Source: Patiria pectinifera | Lineage: Eukaryota > Echinodermata > Asteroidea > Valvatida > Asterinidae | Assembly (NCBI GenBank): GCA_029964075.1 | Contig: CM057149.1 | Coordinates: forward strand, 10,488,465 to 10,552,464 | Direction: 5' to 3' | DNA length: 64,000 nt | In this document: positions 43,701-52,700 of the stretch, piece by piece | Layout: each line of letters begins with the position of its first letter | Position numbering within the stretch: the first letter of the stretch is position 1 | Translations under genes and position numbers: made by a program | Notes under the pieces: model-generated | Told to the model about the DNA's origin: nothing | Seen by the model: only the letters and a program-made list of their open reading frames with translations | Database searches by the model: none

Positions 43701-46700
43701 TGATTTGATATCCTACAGCAAACATGATGGATTCGTAATGTGATCCTGAAGACAAGATTCATGTTCCAGATATGATGTTTCAGATATGAATGACAAATGC
43801 TCACCAAACCTAACCCTCTCTGATTCCTTCAAGATTCATTTACATGTAGAGGTTCTGGATGATTCTGCAGGATTCAGAAAGGTACAGCTCAGCAACCACA
43901 AAAGACCTGATACCCTTTGAAAGTTTCTTTACAAAGATCACGCCATCAGTTTCCTACAGAGTGCCAGATACAGGGAGGTTCCTGGCCAAAATGCGAGAGT
44001 TAGGGTTACTAAAGCAGTGCAGGCTCAACACATGCGGGCCATGCAATGGTATGATAGAGAAGGTATTATGTACAAGTATGGTTGATTTATATCCACACAC
44101 CAACCTACATGTAGCATCAAAACTTGACCACGTATTAACTTGTGTTACCTGGCCCAATGTCCCAGGTCTTTGAAGTTCAGTTCATAATTCTTAAAAGAAG
44201 AACTTTCTTCATGGAATTTTCTAAGCTTTAAGTACAGTCGACTCTCGTTAAAGGTACCGGTATAGTCCATCATTTGTAATTTGTGCATTTTTGTAAGTTT
44301 GAAGCTACAAAAGTGTGTAATTTGTGCATTTTTGTTCTTTGAAGCTACAAAAGTGTTAAAAATCTAAAGAAGGGTATTGAACAACTAACCTGATGAAGTT
44401 TCAGCTCAGCTTTAGCTCTATATTTTGAGATAAACAACATTCTATGTTCTCCATTTCAAATCAAAACTTGCTGAATCATGTTTTGAATTGGGCCTGAATT
44501 CAGCGTCCGAGACACGTTCTCACTGAGCCGAATGCAGCTACGCGATGTCGCGCACTGATCCGACGAATTATAGCAGCTGCCCGCGTGTGCGTCGTGTCAA
44601 CGCTTGCGCGCGCTTCGCCGAATAAAAAAAACCGAACTACTAACGTAAATTTCCAACGGTGCGTCTCAAGACGCACCGTTGGAAAGGCTTTCTTTCATTG
44701 ATTTCTTCAAAACGACAGCTTGCTAGAGAGAATAATTTCACAGGGAGTTTAGTCCCCTTACTATCTTTCAACCAAGTATGTTTGTCAACAATAATTACGT
44801 CAGTTACTTTTTGGATAGTTGCAAATGATGGACTATAGCTTTAATACAAACTCGTTCGGACCTAGCCAAATTGTTTGTTATATCAGAATTTTTTTGTAAC
44901 AGGAACGTCAGTCCCATTCATTGTGCACATAAACGCACAGTCGGGACCAAGTCTTTATGTTTGCTATAACCAGAATTTGTACTAACAGTGTTTGTACTAA
45001 CGATCGAGAGTCGACTGTATTTGTGACTATTCCTTTTGACACTTTCCATTTTGTGTGTATTTTTTCTAATACCTCACAGACATTACAAAAACAAGCATCG
45101 AATATTTCAATAAATATCAAATTTAACAATCAGAAAGGAAAGAGGAGAAACAAAAACAAGCAGTTCACAGATATGACTTCCTCAGTGGTTTCCGTTAATA
45201 AATACTATGGCCTTCTGACCAGACACTTCCACATTGGTGAAGGCCATTTAATTACACATTGTGTCAGTGGTAAATTGACCACAGGACCAATTGGATAAGA
45301 ACAGGAGCCTGTTCTTTGAGTATGGTAAAACAATCTCCTGTCAATTGACTCTGCACCTCTGTTGTAGTCGGTAGTCCTCTGGAAGGCCTATAAAAAAAGG
45401 TTTTTGACATGGTGTTTTTCTTTACTAACAATGATGGGCTCTATTTGTGAAATAAAAAGGGTACATGTAGTAACCTGACCAAAGGGAAATAAAAAATAAC
45501 AGATCACACTGTGCATTTGCTGGCTCAAAAGTGAACAGTGGGAATCAGTGAACCGTACACGGTACACTGCAGAAGGTAGGGTTTACCAAACAAGGGCTAA
45601 TGGGAACCCACATTTCATCCCAGAAAAGGTTGAAAAACTTGGAATCTTGTCTGCATGTGACAGGGCACCTCAAAGGTGCATGAAGCTCACACGTTTGTAA
45701 CCATCAAATGTTGCATAACCATCATTCCCAGATCGCCAGCCGATAGTCCACTTTTTTTTGGTACCTTTGACTAATTGACTCACTGACTGACTGTTATTTA
45801 TAATTCATAAATACCCAAGACCATTTATGCATTCCTATTGGTCGAGAGCCTGTCACGTGGCCGGTCTTAAACGGATGATAAAGACATGGCTAGCTGGTAT
45901 TAAACACTTTTCCAGTGTCACATGAAATTTGGACTCCCATGCAATCTGGTGCCTTTTACATTTCATTGGTTGAACGTCCAAATTCCCCACGTATGCATGC
46001 GCAGTACGCGCGACCATGGAGGTGGAATGCGTGATGCGCACGCAATTTTGGAGGGGCATTCCACTATAGTCAGGGGGGTGTTTCGTAAAACATGAAGTAA
46101 AATTGTTGAACAAAATGGTTTATAAGTCTAGTTTTTGACTTCTTTTGATTTTTGGACGGAAAAGATTTGTTTTTTTGACCAAACAGGTATTTATGAATGG
46201 GAATAAATATGTCTTCTGTCGGTATTAAACACTCTGTTTAAAACCGGTGTGAAACTGGATGGGTAATAACTACCCTCGGCTTCGCCTTGGGAAATTATCA
46301 CCCATGCAGACTCACACCGGTTTTAAACAGAGTGTTATAATACCCCATGTACCTCCCGAACACACATTTATTCCCTTATTTAATTTGTTGGCTGGTGAAG
46401 AGAGTCGGCAGTGCTTTTGTATTGGGTTACCCTGTAATACTGACTAAAACTGGTCCAATCTAGACGCATGGATAGATTTCCAGTGAATTTCAGCCAATTT
46501 GCCCTCCTAAATCAATGGACTAGAATATGTTGTGGTGTCTGGCACCACCAGCCTTACTAGGATTGCCTTGTCTTGTTTCAATCTGCCATTGCCAACATGT
46601 ACATGTATACCACATGTAAATTATGTAAATGTATGAACATCTCAAGAACCAAGTCAGAGAAGCTGATTCCGTTGCTTAATTTTGTCAGGGAAGCAACATT

Positions 46701-49700
46701 TACAGACCCCCTGAGTATGGTGAGCATCCACACAAGTGTTCCCATGCCTTCCATATCAGGTGTGCACAATATGACCTTTATCACAAAGCAATTTCATTCC
46801 AATAAATTCCACAATACAGACAGGAAATGATAACAGTAGGAATTGCTTTGTTGGAGACAAAAATCCTGATCTGCGCTCCATGACGGGGAATGGGGGCCCG
46901 GTCACAATACAACAGCCATCTTTTTTTTGATAAATGAAATGAAGTATATCAAATCAGTACTATATGGATGAGGGTTGATTTAAAAAAAATGGTACTTGGA
47001 TATTAGGTTGATGATTCCAATATTTGAATATTCGGTATAATCGTCACAGTGTTAAAAGTTTGCTGGTATAAAGGCTTGCCTTGAATCAAGATCCGATATG
47101 ATCAAAATTTAAGGCAAGTGATCAACATCAAACTTGCAAGGAAATACACAAAATGTACAACAAGAATAATGTATGATGTACACACACAAAAGTTCAAAGA
47201 GAAAGTTTGCTTAATCTGTCAGAGGAGAGCTAACAGATCTTATTTGGAATAAAGATTACAGACTAAATCACACATGTAGGAGATGTGGACAATTTAACAT
47301 TCTTGCGGGAGATTAAAAGCAGCATTATAGGCAAATGCACTCAATGACCAAAACCAGAGTATTGTTTTTTTCCATCATGGAGGAAGGAATAGGGCAAATT
47401 AACCCATGTACATGTATACAGTGTGTGGTGTACCAGTATGTGAGAAAAAAAAACTTAACCCCATCCGAGAAACAGACCATACCAATGTGTGAGAAACTAC
47501 AGGTACAGACATGTAATGTAGTATTTTACCATCAAAACTGAAATTAAATTCGATATGCATGGCATGTCTTTCTCTTTAACTGGTAGTTTACTGTTCCCAG
47601 ATGGAGCCAAATTATGCCTGACAATTTAACTTGTGAACTTAAAAGTTAAAGGGACTGCACCTCTTATTGTACTTCTTACACAGTTTGCAAAACATGATTT
47701 TGAATGAAACTTCTTATGTTTTATAAAGAAACCAAAGAATTTGATGGTACAAAATGTCAAAGTACTAAGTTTGTATATCAATACAAATTTAATTCAGCCA
47801 AATACCAATCCTTGTTGATGTACAGCACCAATTTCCAGTTATGGTCATCATGTCGGTGTATTTTAATTTTGAAATGCTTCATGTTCATCCAATCATCCCA
47901 GATCCAAACTCTTTGTTGATGAAACTGATGCCAATTTGCAGTCTTCAGCAGTCCCCCTTTATTTGTCTTTAACTGAACTGAGCAGTGAGATTTCCCAAGC
48001 AATTGAGAGCCTGGAGACAGCCCTTTAACACGAGAGTTTCGACTGGTAACCTTTGGTTGACCTCAGTGGCTCCCGCACCCTATCAAGACGCCAATTCCAA
48101 TGATGCAAGCTGATCGCTGGGAGAGGTCTGTGGGAATTCTTACACACATAGGTTTTGGCATATAGGCTATATAAAAAAAAGTTTGAACTGGTTCAATGTA
48201 AAGTTTCTATAACTTTCGTATTACTCTCACTTACGAAACTTGGCTTGTAAGGTAATAACCTACATACATGTACATGTATGTAAATTATGTACTTGTTATA
48301 TTTTTCTTTTTCAAAGTGTTTACACTACAACAAAGGAAAAGATACTCCACATACAAATTTATTTTCCCTACACTGCAGAAAGACAGTTAAGTTTCTGTGC
48401 ATTTGGTCTTTCAGATTTTCATTACTTTCCAAATACTGACAAACTACCAAGAAAGGCTGATACATACATGTACATGTACATGTTCGTGTTCATGTATGAC
48501 CGTAAGGCGTAAGGTCACATCCAACTGAATCCATAGATCGTAAAATCAAGTGATTATTGGTCCATAGATCTTAAAATCAAGTGATTATTGGTTATTGGAT
48601 TTAGCAGCTTTATTCAACAAAACAGTTTTTCTGGAGTTGATGGATTCTGCTGATATTAGAAAGGTGGCTAGATGTTCCTGTACATGTAGTACATGTATAT
48701 TGTGACCGACCTGAAGTGTTGATGACTGCGCATACATGTATTGTAGTTCAATTAATTTCTTAAAGTTTGGCAAACTTTTCACCACAAATTTGTATTCACA
48801 CAAGACAAGCAGATTCATATGCCTTAAGTGTGATTGACTTCTGCAATGCATACAAATTTTCACCCAAATCATTCCATTCATTTGAGAAAAACCACATTTG
48901 CACTGACCTCACAAGGACACATCATGGGTAACAGTGCAACACCCCAAGCCATTTCCTGCATGTGAAACTAATTAATTCAATTAAGTAGTACCACAGGCAA
49001 GGCAGGTACATGTTATTATGTGCATGTAGATTGACCCACAAGATCCCCTACGGCACGCTTTTGTTTTCAGTAGTATAGAAAGCACCAAACATTTTGAACG
49101 TTTTCCTTCAATTCACCAATGACTCTGCACCTTTTGAAGTTTTTTCCTTCCATTTTTTTACACTGACAAGCAAACAAGAAATTAACAGGATTGCATGTGC
49201 ATGTTTTGCATGTTTTAAATAACAAGAGAGTCAGATTGCACAGTGATATGTTTCCAGGCTTCCACCTCAGAGTCTGTGACCCAGGTGAATTGGGTTTTTA
49301 GTCACTACCAGATTCTTTGGGCTCCCCAATAAATCTCAGGTACTGCTTTCCACGGTACATGCACAAAATAAACAACCTTACACAGGCGTAGCAAGCGGGG
49401 GAGTAAGGGGGGTATTTGCATGTACCCCCAAATATTTTGAAGAGTGCCTTTTTCTATTCAAATGCCCTTTTTTTTAATGGGTTTACCCTCCCCCCATAAT
49501 TTGAAAAGAGTGCCCTTTGTTTAAGAAGTGCCCTTTTTCCTGAATATAAGTGCCCTATTTAAAGAGAAGTGGTGCCCTTTTTTGTGGCATCTGCCGTTGG
49601 TTGGTGCATTTTTCTGAATTTCGCACAGGTATTGCCCTGAATATTGGCCATTGGGGTGTGTAATCGTTGGTTTTGAACAGCGCCGCCACCGACGGATGGC

Positions 49701-52700
49701 CCCCTTACAGAGGCCAAGTGTCCGGGGAAAAAAACCTGTCTACATTTCACTACGGATACATGTGCAAGTGCCCTTTTCAAAAATTTAACCACCCCGAATA
49801 AAAAATGACCGTGCTACAATGTATGCCACTGCCTTAATTGTTTACAAAATTCCTTTTTAAGGTCTTCTTAAGGCTACAAAGCCATTTACCCGTGTCGCGA
49901 GGGGGGGGGTGTGTCCCCCCCCCCCCCCCCCGAAAAGCAAAACCAAAAAAAAAACCCACAAAAAAAAGGAAGGAAAAAAAAAAGAGAAAAAGAAAAGACA
50001 AAGAGGCGCAAAGTCATATCGGTGTACATTTATGGGTTGGGGGAGAGAGCAAAATGTCCTTGGCATGCCCCCCTCTAAAACTGATAAATCGAGAATATGT
50101 TGAGAAATACAGCAATTTGTTGGGAAAAATATGTTTTGCCCCCCTCTAGAAAAAATCCTGGCGATGCCCATGGCCATATACACCTTTGAGAAATCCCTTC
50201 AAAAAGAAAAACAAACAAAAAGCCAAGCAAACACATTAAACAAAACAAAGCAAACAAAAAAATTCGTAACAAAGATGTGTTCATTACACATTACCAGGCT
50301 CAGACAAAAGTAAGGCCAAAAAAAAAAATAGTTCTGCTTCCGATTACATGCCTTTCAAAAATAGGGTCGGTCGGTCGGAAAAAAAAAATTTTTTGCCAAT
50401 TTTTTTTATGCAGATTGAATGGGGTAGTCAATTATATGCGAAGTTTTAGCCTGACCGATTTCCATTGCACTACAAAAGCTAGTACATGTATACGCAAAAT
50501 GGCCACAAAAAGTGAATAAAACCTACCTTAATTATTGTCAATATATTTACGTTCGATAATTCGTAAAAAAAATTGTGGGAAATTCAGGTCGTTCGCACCA
50601 TAGGCACAACGCTAGTTAAGAAGAAGAGCTGGCCAAAACTCCGAAGTGTGTGATGCACTGTACATGTGGGTGTATGTACGTGTGGCCCGCGGCCAACGGG
50701 TCGAACATTTCAGGAAACACGCTGCATTGTATCACTCCAAATACAAGTAGTGCGATCTCAAAATGAACTCTTGAACACGGAAAATACATACACAGACAAG
50801 CTAGATCAAATCTGTGATTTAACTTGCAAAAATGTTCTTTCTCCATTGGTGTTTTCTTGGCATTTTACGATGTCTTTCTCAGCATTTTTACGATGTCGAG
50901 TCCGACCAGTTGACAGAGCACGTGCCTGCGCCTGCATTGCCGGGCCGGCTAGCGCTAACGATGGCATAGCCGTGCACAGACTAGTTACTGCATTTTCATA
51001 ATTGGCCCCTGCGCGGCGCGGCGGGAACCAGTCGTCGCCGCATTGCGCTTATTACGCACGTGATTATAGATATCGAATTGCGAAGTAGTTGAATCGCGCA
51101 GCGAATTTGTAAAAATAACGGAGGTTTCTTTTGAAAAAATAGCGAATGTAAGTAAGAAAACAATAAATACAAGCATTTTTTGATGCAAAAGGGTTGTTGA
51201 GAGGTATTTTGTGAAGACAGACAAGACATAAGGTTTTTATTTTTATTTATTCAATCATTTTTTTAAATTTTTTTTTGGAATTGCCAATAAAAATTTTAGG
51301 GTCGCAGCCTAAAAATAGGGTCGGTCGGGTAACCGGAAGCAGAACTATTCTTTTTTTTGGCCTAATTATGTATGTAGTCAACATCTCCCACACAAAATAC
51401 CAGAGCATCACCGTCCCCCACCCCCTCAAAGAGTACAGAAAGCTGCACTAACAATGTAGTAAACAACGTAAGTTAGCAACAGGATTTCAGCCCAGTTGCC
51501 GAGTTGTACTTGTAGAACAAGACCTGAAAGTATGACATCACACTTTTGGAATTCATTCCCGACCACAACTGTTTGGCAACCAGCTTTTCTGGCTGGATAG
51601 TGCAGTGACAGTGTATAGCCTACTGGGTACCTCAGTTCAGGGACAGGTTTTAAATGTATGTGGTGTCCCACAAACCACAATTCTTACACTGTTGTGTTTA
51701 CCAAGGAGCTCTAAATAAAAGATAGTCTAAACAAAGTGTACCAGATCAGATTGCTGCTCCATGGAGCACTGGCAAAACAAAAACAATTCTTCTACTAGGT
51801 ACTGACCTGTATATCATTTCAGACAAATGATCAAAACAGCCATTCCATGGTGACTCGCGTGACATTTGAACAAAATGTAAAGTTTTAATGCATTACTGTT
51901 GTTAACCTGGCATTTATTCAACTCAAATTAGCATGTATTTGAGTCAGGGCATTGTGAATCTATGATTTAGTTTTTATATGATTACTTTAACATCGCTATT
52001 TTTGCATGTATCACAGTTTCTTTGACGTGACTCGCGTGACAGGATAGAAAAAGGGATTTTTGACATCCCTTGATTCAAATAGCTTTTCCTATGGATCTAC
52101 CAGTGTTATAAAAATTATTCTTACTGAACTTAGAACTTAATACCCTCACCCAATACATGCATAAGTTGTATTGTGCCAAATATCTCTCGTTGTAAGAAAT
52201 AGCCTGAAGAAAATGTGACTCGCGTGACACAAATGCGTGACTCGCGTGACACAGTAGCTTTTCACTTTCACATTATAACTGTAATTTTAGTATAACAAAT
52301 CAAATCATAATATTATATTAATAAAAATGATTTACCTGTGAATACCTTATGAAAGAGTGTGAAAACTGCTATTTATCCCTTTACTTTGGCAAATGTTGGG
52401 GTGGAAATCTGGTTTAAACACAATATCCTTAACAATGACAGGGAGACAAAAAATGTTTCGAAATTTAAGTTACGAAGTGATGTCATCAATCCACGGGTGA
52501 TTATTTCAGGAAAACAGTTGTAATTCTTGGTCATGTAGAGTCACAGTTTCCTTAAAAGGTAAGAGCTGCAATTAATGATGCAGTTGTATAGGAATGCATA
52601 CAGTACAGTCGAATCTCGTTGGTACAAACTCTGTTAATACAAAATTCTGGTTATAACAAACATAAAGCCTTAGTCCCGACTGTGCATTAAATTATGTGCA

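Noticed and set aside
49838..50183. Lys-rich or Phe/Pro-rich open frames of about 100 codons
   Set aside because: They arise from poly-A, poly-C and poly-G tracts.
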